Source: an uncultured Myxococcaceae bacterium
GTDB taxonomy: Bacteria > Myxococcota_A > Polyangia > Polyangiales > Ga0077539
DNA length: 55,477 nucleotides
NCBI GenBank assembly: GCA_945952225.1
Contig: CAMFHP010000047.1
Location: 1 to 55,477 of the forward strand
Direction of reading: 5' to 3'
Part shown: piece after piece, positions 16,872-25,913 of the stretch
How the letters are laid out: each line of letters opens with the position of its first letter
How positions within the stretch are numbered: position 1 is the first letter of the stretch
Notes under the pieces: model-generated
Told to the model about the DNA's origin: nothing
The model's database searches: none
Seen by the model: the letters and a program-made list of their open reading frames with translations, nothing else
Made by a program: the position numbers and the translations under genes

Positions 16872-18374
16872 CTACGCCGTGAGCGCGTCGAGGTACGCGA
16901 GGAAGCTCAGCACGCCGTATCCCGTGCCGCCCTTGGGCCCGAGCGCGCTCACGCGATCGAGGAACGCAGGGCCCGCGATGTCGAGGTGAACCCACTTCGC
17001 ATCGCCGATGAACTCGCGAAGGAAGAGTGCGCCGATGATCGACCCGCCGTAGCGGTCGCCCGTGTGCTTGAGGTCGGCGATGTCGCTCTTGAGCCCCTCG
17101 CGGAGCTCTTCGAGCAGGGGCATGCGCCACATCGACTCGCCCGCGGTCTTCGCGGCCTTGAGGTAGGTCTCCGCGAGCTCGTCGTCGTTGGCGTAGAAGC
17201 CCGCCGTCTGCGTGCCGAGCGCCACGAGGCACGCGCCCGTGAGCGTCGCGTGGTCGATCATCACGTCGGGCTGGAGCTTGCGCCCGTAGGCCAGCGCGTC
17301 GGCGAGCACGAGGCGGCCCTCGGCGTCGGTGTTGATGATCTCCACGGTCTTGCCGTCGAGCGAACCCCACACGTCGCCGGGGCGATACGCATCGCCGTCG
17401 GGCATGTTCTCGGCGGCGGCGATGAGCGCGTGCACCTCGACGTCGGGCTTGAGCTGCGCGACGGCGTTCATCGCACCCACGGCGAGCGCGGCGCCGGCCA
17501 TGTCGCTCTTCATCTCGCCCATGCCCGGCGCGGGCTTGATGCAGAGGCCGCCCGAGTCGAAGGTGAGGCCCTTGCCCACGAGCACCACGCGCTTGCGCGA
17601 CTTGCGGGCCTTCTCGGGCTTGTACGTGAGGTGGATGAAGCGGGGCTCGTTGCGGCTCCCGCGGCCCACGGCGTCGAGGAGCTGCATGCCCTCGGCGCGG
17701 ATCTTCTCGCGGTCGAAGACCTTCACGGTGAGGCCGTGCTTCTTCGCCACCTCGACGGCCACCTCGGCGAGGCGCGCGGGGGTGAGCGTGTTGGCGGGCT
17801 CGTTCACGAGGTCGCGCGTGAGGTTCACCGACTGGGCGACGGCCTCGGCCTGCGCGAGCGCGCGCTTCTGCTCGGCGGAGGGCTTCACCGAATCCTTCGC
17901 GTGGTACCAGCCGAACTGCACGCGCTCGATGGACTTCTTCGGCCGACGGTCGCCCGTGAAGTACTTCGTGAAGCGGTACGCGCCGAGGGCGACACCTTCG
18001 GCCGCGGGCTGCAGCTCGTCGGCGTCGGCCTTCGAGCGGAGCGTGATCGCGAGCGACGCGGCCTTCTCGGCGTTGGCGGCCTTCGCAGCGCGCGCCGCGG
18101 CCGCGCGGATCTCGGGCGCGCCCACCTTCGACGACGCGCCGAGACCGAGCAGCACCACCTTGCGGAACGGGCACCGACCGAGCGTCTGGAGCGTCAGCGA
18201 CGACTCGCGCTTGGCGGTGAACTCCTCGTCCTTGATGGCCCTGCGGAGCGCGCCGTCGAGGGCGGCGTCGAGCTCGTCGACGGTCCCGTTCTTCGCGAGT
18301 TCGTCTTCAGAGACCAGCACCGCGAGGAGGTCGACCTCCGTGTGCGCGCCTGCGGAACCGAGAGCGATCTTCAT
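16872..18374 (-). CDS. pepA: Leucyl aminopeptidase (M17 family)
   Basis: Cytosolic dizinc aminopeptidase, 500 residues. The C-terminal catalytic domain contains the M17 signature NTDAEGRL and the preceding metal/substrate stretch VGKGLTFDSGG, with further conserved segments (MKSDMAGAA, PDVMIDHATLTGAC). The N-terminal macrodomain-like region (1-165) is less conserved, as usual. ATG 18374 is chosen because AAGGG lies about 9 nt upstream; the ATG at 18383 would sit directly on that sequence. It is a single-gene unit, divergent from the large repeat lipoprotein. Confidence 0.95.
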   Translation of the reverse strand: MKIALGSAGAHTEVDLLAVLVSEDELAKNGTVDELDAALDGALRRAIKDEEFTAKRESSLTLQTLGRCPFRKVVLLGLGASSKVGAPEIRAAAARAAKAANAEKAASLAITLRSKADADELQPAAEGVALGAYRFTKYFTGDRRPKKSIERVQFGWYHAKDSVKPSAEQKRALAQAEAVAQSVNLTRDLVNEPANTLTPARLAEVAVEVAKKHGLTVKVFDREKIRAEGMQLLDAVGRGSRNEPRFIHLTYKPEKARKSRKRVVLVGKGLTFDSGGLCIKPAPGMGEMKSDMAGAALAVGAMNAVAQLKPDVEVHALIAAAENMPDGDAYRPGDVWGSLDGKTVEIINTDAEGRLVLADALAYGRKLQPDVMIDHATLTGACLVALGTQTAGFYANDDELAETYLKAAKTAGESMWRMPLLEELREGLKSDIADLKHTGDRYGGSIIGALFLREFIGDAKWVHLDIAGPAFLDRVSALGPKGGTGYGVLSFLAYLDALTA

Positions 18375-18605
18375 GCGTGACATCCCTTGTGGTGACGGCG
18401 CCGTGGGGCCCGCGTGAAGCGCGGTGCGCGCCCGCGCCGTCCGTCGTGTGCGTTGCGGGGCGCGGATCGTGCCACGCGGGTTGCGACGCGCTCAAGCTCC
18501 CTTCGTCGCGCGCGCCGCGCGAACGCTGGATCGCACCGCACCCGTGGCGATAGTCTGTGCCATCCGTGGCGCCGCACCCGGCGCCGCGCGCGGATGTCTT
18601 CTACC

Positions 18606-18611
18606 GGGAGG
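18606..18611 (+). promoter_or_regulatory. Shine-Dalgarno GGGAGG of the repeat lipoprotein
   Basis: GGGAGG lies 7 nt before ATG 18619 and fixes the start; the open frame extends 195 nt further upstream. A TAGTCT box at 18551-18556 could be the -10, giving a leader of about 55 nt. Confidence 0.65.
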
Positions 18612-18618
18612 TCGCGTG

Positions 18619-21399
18619 ATGCGCGTCGATGGTTTGCTACGAATCCGAGGGGCCGCAGCGGTCTTCCTCGCCCTTTCGCTCGCCGCATGCGGGCAGCAGG
18701 AGGCCGTCGTCGGCGGGCGCTCCGACGCCACCGTCGACACGGGCCCCGACGTGCCCGACGTGAGCGCGCCCGACGTGAGCGCGCCCGACGTGAGCACGCC
18801 CGACGTGAGCGCACCCGACGTGAGCGCACCCGACGTGAGCGATGCGTCCGATGCGTCCGATGCGTCCGACGGCGCAGGCGGATGCGCCTCCGACGACGAC
18901 TGTCGCGGCACGCCCTCGACGCCCGCGTGCGACACGGCCACGCGACGCTGCGTGACGTGTGTGCCCTCCGCCGACCGCTGCCCGCGCGGAACGTACTGCA
19001 ACGCGATGACGGTGATGTGCATCCCGGGCTGTCGCAACGACGACGACTGCAACCTCGCGACGTCGAGCGACGCGGGCGTCTCTGCGCGCCACTGCGACAC
19101 CGCCACGCGCGCGTGCCTCGAGTGCGTGACGTCGGCGCACTGCGCGCCGGGATCGCTCTGCGTGGGTTCGACCTGCGTCGCCGGATGCACCGCCGACAGC
19201 CCGTGCCCCACGGGGCAGACGTGCTGCGCGGGCGCGTGCGTAGACCTCCAGTCGAACCCCTCGAACTGCGGCGCGTGCAGCAACCTGTGCTCGATTCCGT
19301 CGGCCACGGGCGCGTGCCGCAACGGCGCGTGCGCGGTGGGCATGTGCGCGGGCACGAACCTCGATTGCGACGGCGTGGCGGCCAACGGCTGCGAGACCTC
19401 GCCGCTCAACGACGTGCGCCACTGCGGCGCGTGCGGAAACGCCTGCGCCGCGCGGGCCAACACCGACGTGCAGTGCCTCGCGGGGCGGTGCAGCTACACG
19501 TGCGCGACGGGCTTCGCCGACTGCGACGGCGACGCTTCGAACGGCTGCGAGGTCGACACGCGCGTGACGGTCGCCCACTGCGGCGGCTGCGGTCGCACGT
19601 GCGCGCCGCCCAACGCGGTGCCCGTGTGCGAAAGCTCCATGTGCCGCATCGCGCGGTGCAACGACGGCTTCGGCGACTGCGACGGCAACGCGACGAACGG
19701 CTGCGAGACCGACCTGCGGAGCACCGTGGGCTCGTGCGGCATCTGCGGCGTGGCGTGCCCGACCTTCCCGAACTCGGTGCCCGCGTGCGTGTCGTCGATG
19801 TGCGCGACGTCGTGCCAGGCGGGCTACGCGGACTGCGACGGCGTGCGCGGCACGGGCTGCGAGGTCGAGCTCGCCACCTCGTCGGAGAACTGCGGGAGCT
19901 GCGGTCGATCGTGCCGCGGCGCGAACGTGGAGACGGCGGCGTGTACGGGCGGCGCGTGCCGTGTGCTCACGTGCTTCGACGGCTTCGCCGACTGCGACGG
20001 CAACGCGGCCAACGGGTGCGAGACCGACACGCGCGTGAGCACCAACCACTGCGGCCGCTGCGGAAACGTGTGCACCACGCCTGGCGGTACGCCCTCGTGC
20101 CGCGGCGGCGCGTGCGCGGTGGCGGCGTGTCAGACCGGGCGCGGCGACTGCGACGGCAACGCGGCCAACGGATGCGAGACCGACATCACCACGAGCACGA
20201 CCCACTGCGGGCTCTGCGGCAACGGGTGCTCGCCGGTCAACGCGACGGGCGTGTGCACCATGGGCCGCTGCGGCATCGCCACGTGCAACGCGGGCTACGC
20301 CGACTGCGACAGCGGCGCGGGCAACGGGTGCGAGTCCGACACGCGCACGGACCTGTTCCACTGCGGCCGCTGCGGGAACGTGTGCACCTACTCGATGGCC
20401 GCGGCGGCGTGTACGGCGAGCACGTGCGGCCTCACGACCTGTTACGACGGATGGGCCAACTGCGACGGCAACCCGGCCAACGGATGCGAGGTGAACATCA
20501 CCAGCTCGCCGACGGCGTGCGGCGCCTGCGGGACCGTGTGCGCGCTCGCCAACGCGTCGCAGGTGTGCGTCGCGGGGCGCTGCGGGATCGGCGCGTGCAA
20601 CGACGGCTTCGGCAACTGTGACGGCGTGCTCAGCAACGGCTGCGAGACCGACCTGCGCACGAGTTCGAACAACTGCGGCGCGTGCGGGCGCGTGTGCGGT
20701 GTGGGCACGACCTGCGCGGGGAACGTGTGCGTTCCCATGGCGAGCTGCGCGGCGATTCGCGCGGCGTTCCCGTCGGCGCCGAGCGGCACGTACACCATCG
20801 ATCCGGTGGGCACGCCGGGGTCGATCCCGTTCAACGTGTACTGCGAGATGACCGCCGACGGCGGCGGCTGGACGCTCGTGATGATGTCGGGCACCTCGCC
20901 CACGGGCACCTTCGGCTACGACGCCACCGCGTGGACCGACACCTCCGTGGTCTCGCCTGCAACGACCGACCCCGCGACCAACGTCTCGATGAAGAACAAC
21001 GGGTTCAACATCATGGGCGTGTCGGCGATGCGCTTCTGCCTCGGGAGCCTCACGGCCTGCCTCGTCGAGACCGTGTCGGCCACCTCGGCGCGCGCCCTCT
21101 TCTCGGGTGCCGAACGCCTCGGCACGCGCACCGTCGCCGACTTCCGCACGTGGGGCTACGCGGGCAACCTCGGGTGCAACCGCCTCGGGTTCAACGTCTA
21201 CGACATCGGCGGTGGCACCGGCGCACGCGCCCGCTGCCGCTACGGCATCCTGCTGAACAACGAGAGCACCTGCGAGGGCTCCGTCGACGGCGGCCGCGGC
21301 CTCGGATGCCGCGGGTACTACGGCACGCAGATCTCCGCGGGACAGGGCGACGGCATCGTGTCGGTCTCCCACGAGCGCGGCTGGGTCTTCGTGCGCTGA
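18619..21399 (+). CDS. Repeat lipoprotein with Cys-rich DCDG...NGCET repeats and fibrinogen-like C-terminus
   Basis: Surface lipoprotein of 926 residues. The lipobox is LSLAAC, followed by a low-complexity stalk of six PDVSA-type pentapeptides and three SDA triplets. A Cys-rich region follows, then nine tandem repeats of about 50 residues of the form (F/Y)xDCDGxxxNGCExD...HCGxCGxxC...G.C (about 19360-20736). The last 220 residues look like a fibrinogen-related domain (SCAAIRAAFPSAPSGTYTID, VYCEMTADGGGWTLVM), suggesting glycan or ligand binding. Many disulphides are likely. Such repeats are common in myxobacterial proteins and often misannotated. It is probably an adhesin or envelope scaffold; its function is unknown. 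Confidence 0.85.
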   Translation: MRVDGLLRIRGAAAVFLALSLAACGQQEAVVGGRSDATVDTGPDVPDVSAPDVSAPDVSTPDVSAPDVSAPDVSDASDASDASDGAGGCASDDDCRGTPSTPACDTATRRCVTCVPSADRCPRGTYCNAMTVMCIPGCRNDDDCNLATSSDAGVSARHCDTATRACLECVTSAHCAPGSLCVGSTCVAGCTADSPCPTGQTCCAGACVDLQSNPSNCGACSNLCSIPSATGACRNGACAVGMCAGTNLDCDGVAANGCETSPLNDVRHCGACGNACAARANTDVQCLAGRCSYTCATGFADCDGDASNGCEVDTRVTVAHCGGCGRTCAPPNAVPVCESSMCRIARCNDGFGDCDGNATNGCETDLRSTVGSCGICGVACPTFPNSVPACVSSMCATSCQAGYADCDGVRGTGCEVELATSSENCGSCGRSCRGANVETAACTGGACRVLTCFDGFADCDGNAANGCETDTRVSTNHCGRCGNVCTTPGGTPSCRGGACAVAACQTGRGDCDGNAANGCETDITTSTTHCGLCGNGCSPVNATGVCTMGRCGIATCNAGYADCDSGAGNGCESDTRTDLFHCGRCGNVCTYSMAAAACTASTCGLTTCYDGWANCDGNPANGCEVNITSSPTACGACGTVCALANASQVCVAGRCGIGACNDGFGNCDGVLSNGCETDLRTSSNNCGACGRVCGVGTTCAGNVCVPMASCAAIRAAFPSAPSGTYTIDPVGTPGSIPFNVYCEMTADGGGWTLVMMSGTSPTGTFGYDATAWTDTSVVSPATTDPATNVSMKNNGFNIMGVSAMRFCLGSLTACLVETVSATSARALFSGAERLGTRTVADFRTWGYAGNLGCNRLGFNVYDIGGGTGARARCRYGILLNNESTCEGSVDGGRGLGCRGYYGTQISAGQGDGIVSVSHERGWVFVR
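18745..18870 (+). repeat. Low-complexity coding repeats in the lipoprotein stalk
   Basis: Six 15-bp units (core CCCGACGTGAGCG) at about 18754-18843, then three GATGCGTCC 9-mers. They encode PDVSA and SDA repeats and are probably variable in copy number by slippage. Confidence 0.85.
19363..20736 (+). repeat. Nine degenerate repeats encoding the DCDG/NGCET Cys-rich module
   Basis: About 150 bp per unit. Each unit encodes DCDG, NGCE, CGxCG and a final Cys pair. Units differ at many positions, so this is an old expansion rather than a recent duplication. Confidence 0.85.
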
Positions 21400-21423
21400 G
21401 TCGCGCCGCGCGCGCTTCCCCCT

Positions 21424-21445
21424 GGCGGCCGCCACCCCGGCCGCC
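21424..21445 (+). terminator. Hairpin after the repeat lipoprotein
   Basis: Inverted repeat GGCGGCC/GGCCGCC with an 8-nt loop, 25 nt after the stop. There is no T-run, so it is a weak terminator candidate. Confidence 0.3.
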
Positions 21446-21606
21446 ACCCCTCCGCCACCTTCCGCCACCCCCCGACGCTGCCACCTCGGACGCATGAAGT
21501 GCCTTGAAAATAGGTACTCCATCGCGTCGGCACGGGCCGTGATTAGACCTCCGCTGCGAGCGCGGCACCCACACAACACCGCCGCGCGCGTCACGGAGAC
21601 ACGACG

Positions 21607-21849
21607 ATGACCACGCAGGATTTCCCCACCTCGCAGCACGCCGCGCCGGGGACGCGGCCCGCCCCCAAGGCCGTCTACACGGTGATCGAACGCGGCGAGC
21701 ACCAGAAGTCGATCTGGCTGCGCATCGGCGCGGCGTTCACCAACCGTGACGGCTCGCTCACGCTGCGCCTCGACGCGCTGCCCGTGAACGGCACCCTCCA
21801 GGTGCGCGACGACGACCGCCGCGATGCGCCCACGGGAGGTGCGCGATGA
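21607..21849 (+). CDS. Small conserved protein of unknown function
   Basis: 80-residue cytoplasmic protein. The central part (AVYTVIERGEHQKSIWLRIG then AAFTNRDGSLTLRLDALPVN) is a compact beta-rich module that I recognise only as a recurrent small protein family in delta-proteobacteria, without function. GGAG lies about 8 nt before the ATG. The stop overlaps the start of the ComEA-like gene (ATGA), so the two are co-translated. Confidence 0.75.
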   Translation: MTTQDFPTSQHAAPGTRPAPKAVYTVIERGEHQKSIWLRIGAAFTNRDGSLTLRLDALPVNGTLQVRDDDRRDAPTGGAR

Positions 21850-22229
21850 AGCGCCTCGCCGCCCTCTGCGCGCTGGCCCTCACGCTCTCGACGGGCCTCG
21901 CGTGGGCCGACCCTCCGCGCGTGACCGCGCGCGCCGCCACGAGCCTGCCATCGACGGCGTCGGCCGTTGCGAGCGAGGGTGTGGTGAACGTGAACACCGC
22001 GGGGCCCGACGAGCTCGTGCGCGTGCCCGGCATCGGTCCATCGCGGGCCGACGCGATCGTGCGGCTCCGCGAGCGGGTGCATCAGTTCCGCCACGTCGAC
22101 GACCTGCTGCGCGTGCGGGGCATCGGGCGCGTGACGCTGCGCCACATGCGTCCGTACCTCTCCCTCGACGGCGCCACCACCCTCGCGGAGCGACCCGGTC
22201 GCCGCGCGCCCGCGATCCCCGCGGAGTGA
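21846..22229 (+). CDS. Secreted ComEA-like helix-hairpin-helix protein
   Basis: 127 residues: a signal peptide (about 1-22, ending LAWADPP) and a ComEA-type double HhH domain at 45-105. Key motifs are VVNVNTAGPDELVRVPGIGP and LLRVRGIGRVTLRHM; GIGP and GIGR are the DNA-backbone-binding hairpins. It should bind double-stranded DNA non-specifically in the periplasm, as ComEA does during transformation. No comEC or other uptake genes are nearby, but pilA is in the window. The start overlaps the previous stop. The gene ends 4 nt from the convergent hisG stop. Confidence 0.85.
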   Translation: MKRLAALCALALTLSTGLAWADPPRVTARAATSLPSTASAVASEGVVNVNTAGPDELVRVPGIGPSRADAIVRLRERVHQFRHVDDLLRVRGIGRVTLRHMRPYLSLDGATTLAERPGRRAPAIPAE

Positions 22230-22233
22230 GCCC

Positions 22234-22875
22234 CTACGGCGACGCTGCGGAGAGGCACGCCATGAGCGCGTTGATCTCTCCGCGGCGGAGCTTCATGCCC
22301 ACGCGGTTCACCACGAGCACCGCGCTCACATCGCACACGGTCTCACGCACCGTGAGCCCGTTCTGACGGAGCGTCTCGCCGGTCTCGACGAGGTCGACGA
22401 TCACGTCGGAGAGGCCCACGAGCGGCGCGGTCTCGACCGAGCCCTGCACGTAGATGACCTCGACGTCGGCGCCCCGGGCCGCGTAGTGGGCCGTCGCGAT
22501 GCGCGGGTACTTCGTGGCCACGCGAAGCGGGTGTCCGTCACGGGCGTCACCGCGTCCTTCGGGGGCGGCGACGACCATGCGGCATCGACCGAGCTCCAGA
22601 TCGAGCGGCACGTACAGCTCGCTGCCGCGTTCGAGGAGCACGTCGCGGCCCACGATGCCCGCGTCGGCGGCGCCGTGCTCCACGTAGGTGGGCACGTCGT
22701 CGGGCTTGAGCATGAGGAAGCGCACGGGCACCGCGCCCATCACCGCGTCGCGCTGGAGCCTGCGGTCGCTCTCGGAGAACGTCTCCGCCGCGACGCCGAC
22801 GCGCGCGAACCGTGGGGCGAGCTGCTTCGCGAGGCGCCCCTTGGGGAGCGCCACCGTGAGCGGCCGCGGGCTCAC
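22234..22875 (-). CDS. hisG: ATP phosphoribosyltransferase, short form
   Basis: First step of histidine biosynthesis: ATP plus PRPP to phosphoribosyl-ATP. At 213 residues it is the short HisG_S type, which lacks the C-terminal regulatory domain and normally needs HisZ; no hisZ lies in this window. Family motifs are [10 protein letters not shown] at the N-terminus, [14 protein letters not shown] and [24 protein letters not shown] (PRPP loop). GTG 22875 overlaps the murA stop in a GTGA. The neighbouring murA-hisG order is seen in many proteobacteria. Confidence 0.93.
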   Translation of the reverse strand: MSPRPLTVALPKGRLAKQLAPRFARVGVAAETFSESDRRLQRDAVMGAVPVRFLMLKPDDVPTYVEHGAADAGIVGRDVLLERGSELYVPLDLELGRCRMVVAAPEGRGDARDGHPLRVATKYPRIATAHYAARGADVEVIYVQGSVETAPLVGLSDVIVDLVETGETLRQNGLTVRETVCDVSAVLVVNRVGMKLRRGEINALMACLSAASP

Positions 22876-24137
22876 GCGTTGCCGCGCACGCGACGGATGC
22901 GCGCGCCGAGGGGCCCGAGCTTCTTCTCGATGGCCTCGTAGCCGCGGTCGAGGTGGTACACGCGCAGCACCTCGGTGGTGCCACCCGCGACGAGGCCCGC
23001 GATCACGAGGCACGCGCTCGCGCGGAGGTCCGTGGCCATCACGCTCGCGCCTTCGAGCGAGGGCGCGCCGTTGACGATCGCGACGCGTCCGCGCACCTCG
23101 ATGTCGGCGCCCATGCGCGAGAGCTCGGGCACGTGCATGAAGCGGTTTTCGAAGACCGACTCGGTCACCACGCTCGTGCCCCGCGCGAGGGTCATGAGCG
23201 CCATGAACTGCGCCTGCATGTCCGTGGGAAAGCCCGGGTGCGGCGCCGTGGTGATGTCGACGCCGCGGAGCTCGCGCGCGCCGGGAGAGCGCACGCGCAG
23301 GCCGCCCTCCTCGCGCACGATGTCGACGCCCGCTGCGCGCATCTTCGCGCTGGTGGGCTCGACGTGTTCGGGCACCACGCCGTCGACGAGCACGTCACCG
23401 CCGGTGGCCGCCGCGGCGATCATGAAGGTGCCCGCCTCGATGCGGTCGGGAATGATCGCGTGGTCGATCGGGTGCAGCTCGTCGACGCCCTCGATGTGGA
23501 TCACGTCGGTGCCCGCGCCGTCGACGCGCGCGCCCATCTTGTTGAGCACGCGGGCGAGCTCCTCGACCTCGGGCTCGCGCGCGGCGCCGATGAGCTGCGT
23601 GTGCCCCTTCGCGAGCGCGGCGGCCATCATCAGGTTCTCGGTGCCCGTCACCGTGGCCATGTCGAGGTGGATCGTCGCGCCGCGGAGCCGCGGGCACTCG
23701 GCGAGCACATACCCGTGGTCGAGGCGGATGGTGGCGCCCATCGCTTCGAGGCCCTTGAGGTGCTGATCGATGGGGCGCGCGCCGATCGCGCATCCGCCGG
23801 GGAGCGACACGCGCGCGCGGCCGTAGCGGGCCACGAGCGGGCCGAGCACGAGCACCGACGCGCGCATCTGCTTCACGAGCTCGTAGGGAGCCTCGGTGCG
23901 CTTCAGGTGCCCCGTGCGCACGCTCACCATCGGCGGCTCGACCTCGGTCTCGGCGCCCATGAACCGCAGGAGCGCGGCCATCGTCTCGATGTCGCGCAGG
24001 CGGGGCACGTTGCGAAAGGTGCACGCGCCCTCGGTGAGCAGCGCGGAGGCCAGGATCGGCAGCGCGGCGTTCTTGGCGCCCGACACGCGGATCGTTCCGT
24101 GGAGGGGAACGCCGCCTTCGACGATGAGGTTGTCCAT
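22872..24137 (-). CDS. murA: UDP-N-acetylglucosamine 1-carboxyvinyltransferase
   Basis: First committed step of peptidoglycan synthesis: transfer of enolpyruvate from PEP to UDP-GlcNAc in the cytoplasm; target of fosfomycin. The protein is 421 residues, the normal length. Lys22 lies in [12 protein letters not shown], and the PEP-binding cysteine is Cys116 in [17 protein letters not shown], so it should be fosfomycin-sensitive rather than the Asp type. The start at ATG 24137 matches the family N-terminus (MDNLIVEGG); a TAGTAC box lies 10 nt upstream. It is followed by hisG with a 4-nt overlap. Confidence 0.97.
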   Translation of the reverse strand: MDNLIVEGGVPLHGTIRVSGAKNAALPILASALLTEGACTFRNVPRLRDIETMAALLRFMGAETEVEPPMVSVRTGHLKRTEAPYELVKQMRASVLVLGPLVARYGRARVSLPGGCAIGARPIDQHLKGLEAMGATIRLDHGYVLAECPRLRGATIHLDMATVTGTENLMMAAALAKGHTQLIGAAREPEVEELARVLNKMGARVDGAGTDVIHIEGVDELHPIDHAIIPDRIEAGTFMIAAAATGGDVLVDGVVPEHVEPTSAKMRAAGVDIVREEGGLRVRSPGARELRGVDITTAPHPGFPTDMQAQFMALMTLARGTSVVTESVFENRFMHVPELSRMGADIEVRGRVAIVNGAPSLEGASVMATDLRASACLVIAGLVAGGTTEVLRVYHLDRGYEAIEKKLGPLGARIRRVRGNA

Positions 24138-24147
24138 GGCGGGGCGC

Positions 24148-24153
24148 GTACTA
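24148..24153 (-). promoter_or_regulatory. Candidate -10 box (TAGTAC) of murA-hisG
   Basis: Minus-strand TAGTAC lies 10 nt before ATG 24137, with no Shine-Dalgarno sequence between. It is a weaker match to TAnnnT than most others in the set. Confidence 0.3.
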
Positions 24154-24215
24154 ACACACGCCCGTCGCGGCTGTCGCGTGCGCGACAAAGGCCCCGCCGC
24201 GCAGGGATCTTGCGC

Positions 24216-25856
24216 TCAGCGCGTGACGGTGAGCTGCACCGCGGTGCGAGCCTCGGCGGCCTCGCCGGCGCGCACGGGCGGAACGGTCGCGAGCCGCGCA
24301 CGCAGACACGCTTCGAAGCGCGGATCGGGGCTCTGGTTCACGGTGACGCGTTGAAAGTGCCCCTGCGCATCGACGCCCATGTCGACGGTGACGGTCGTGG
24401 GTTGAAGCGCAGGGTTCTGACGCACGGACTCCTGCCAGCACGCGGTCACGATCCCGCTGTCGCGAAGGTGCTGCGCGATCTCGGCAGCGCGACCCGCGCG
24501 GGGATCGACCCCCTGCAGCGTCTGGAGCGCCCGCGGTTCGGCCTGCGCGTCCACGTCCGACGGCTGGTGACGCTGACCGAGGTACAACCCGCCGCCGATG
24601 CCCAGCACGAGCACACCCGCGAGGAGCGCCCACGCCGACGCGGGGAGTCCTCCCGGCGCCGCGGGCTTCGCAGGGGCCGCCGCGGGGCGGGCAGGCAGCG
24701 GCGCTGCCGACGACGCAGCGGGGGCCGCCACGGGCGCTGCAGACGGCACGGGCGCGGCCGTCGAGGGCGTGGCGGGCGGCAGCGAGGGCTCGGGAGCGGG
24801 CGCAGAGATCGGGGTCGACGCGGTGGCCTCCGCGGGGGGCGGAGGCGCGGGCGTGGCGAGGAGCTCGCGCGGCAACGACGCGCTGAGCTCATCCATCGAG
24901 GGCGCGGGCGTCGCGGGCGCTTTTTCGAGCGCGCCCGACACGAGCGTCTCGCCCGAGTCGTGACGCTCGGCAGCGGTGGGAACGGGGCCCGATTGCGGTG
25001 CGCTCCCCGAGGTCGGCTTCTCGGCGGACTCGGCGGGGCGGTCGGGCGTCCCCGGCGAACTCCGCGTGGCCGAGAGGGCGAGCGGCGAGAGCGCAGCGCC
25101 CGCGCGCGGCTTCTCCGCGGGCTTCTCGGGGGCCTTCTCGACGGGCTTGTCGGCGGTGCGCGCGGCCTCGACGGGGCGGATCGTGCGGGCCACGAGTCCC
25201 GCGAGCGACGGGTCGAGCCCCGAGACGCGCGTGGCCTCTTCGTCGTCGTCATCGATGGACGCGCGCGGCGTCGGACGCGACGGCGTGTGGGCCGCGCTGC
25301 TCCGCGCGTGTCGCGCTTCCGAGGGCGCCGTGCGCGCGATGTCGGCGAGTTCGGCAACGGCGCTCAACGGACGCCAGTCGTCGATGCCTTCGCGCCACAC
25401 GAGCGTGTCGGCGGTGACGTCACCCGCGGCCACGCGCGCGGCGAGATCACGGCGGCTGAGCGGCCCCACGGGCACATCGCGAATGCCTGCGTACCAGCCG
25501 TGATCGGGCGAGCCGGGGCCCGCAGGGCGCGCCGCCGAGGTGGGCGGCATGGTGGCCTGACGCGCGGGCACGGCACCGTACGCGGGGCCCGTGGTCGTCG
25601 CGGGACGCGGGCGCGCGGTGGTGCGCGCGACGGGCATCGCACCGGTGGCGGCGCGCGTGACCGTGGCGCCGGGCGGCGTCGAGGCCGACGCGGGCGGCGT
25701 GGACTGCGCGCTCGCGGGCGTCGAGGCGGTCGCGGGCGCGCGCAGCTCGATGATGTGCTCGCACTTCTTGCAACGGAATCGCGTGACCGCGCGCCCGGCG
25801 AGCTTCTCGTCGGCCACGTGGTACTTCTGCTTGCACTTGTCGCAGAGGAAGTTCAT
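24216..25856 (-). CDS. Zinc-ribbon/GYF-domain protein with AgmX-type C-terminus
   Basis: 546 residues. An N-terminal MJ0042-type zinc finger (CDKCKQKY...RCKKCEHI, residues 5-35) precedes a GYF_2 domain at about 120-170 (WYAGIRDVPVGPLSRRDLAA then GDVTADTLVWREGIDDWRPL). A Pro/Ala/Thr-rich linker runs to about 390, then one TM helix (ASAWALLAGVLVLGIGGGLYL) and an AgmX/PglI/TonB-C-like domain near the end (CWQESVRQNPALQPTTVTVD). In Myxococcus, similar AgmX proteins are tied to adventurous gliding motility. It is likely a single-pass protein with a cytoplasmic N-terminus and a periplasmic C-terminus. The upstream gene is the GspE_N-receiver protein, 57 nt away. Confidence 0.85.
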   Translation of the reverse strand: MNFLCDKCKQKYHVADEKLAGRAVTRFRCKKCEHIIELRAPATASTPASAQSTPPASASTPPGATVTRAATGAMPVARTTARPRPATTTGPAYGAVPARQATMPPTSAARPAGPGSPDHGWYAGIRDVPVGPLSRRDLAARVAAGDVTADTLVWREGIDDWRPLSAVAELADIARTAPSEARHARSSAAHTPSRPTPRASIDDDDEEATRVSGLDPSLAGLVARTIRPVEAARTADKPVEKAPEKPAEKPRAGAALSPLALSATRSSPGTPDRPAESAEKPTSGSAPQSGPVPTAAERHDSGETLVSGALEKAPATPAPSMDELSASLPRELLATPAPPPPAEATASTPISAPAPEPSLPPATPSTAAPVPSAAPVAAPAASSAAPLPARPAAAPAKPAAPGGLPASAWALLAGVLVLGIGGGLYLGQRHQPSDVDAQAEPRALQTLQGVDPRAGRAAEIAQHLRDSGIVTACWQESVRQNPALQPTTVTVDMGVDAQGHFQRVTVNQSPDPRFEACLRARLATVPPVRAGEAAEARTAVQLTVTR

Positions 25857-25913
25857 CGATCGTTCCGGTCGTTACGAAGGCCTCGGATGCGGCAGACGGG
25901 GGATGCGTCGCCG

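Noticed and set aside
19363-20736. Reading the DCDG/NGCET repeats as tryptophan synthase alpha chain, as such proteins are sometimes labelled
   Set aside because: No TIM-barrel sequence, no catalytic Glu/Asp; the protein is a lipobox-bearing Cys-rich repeat protein.
18637-21702. 1021-codon minus-strand ORF opposite the repeat lipoprotein
   Set aside because: Mirror of the Cys-rich repeat; reads as Arg/Ala/Val low complexity without a signal or domain.
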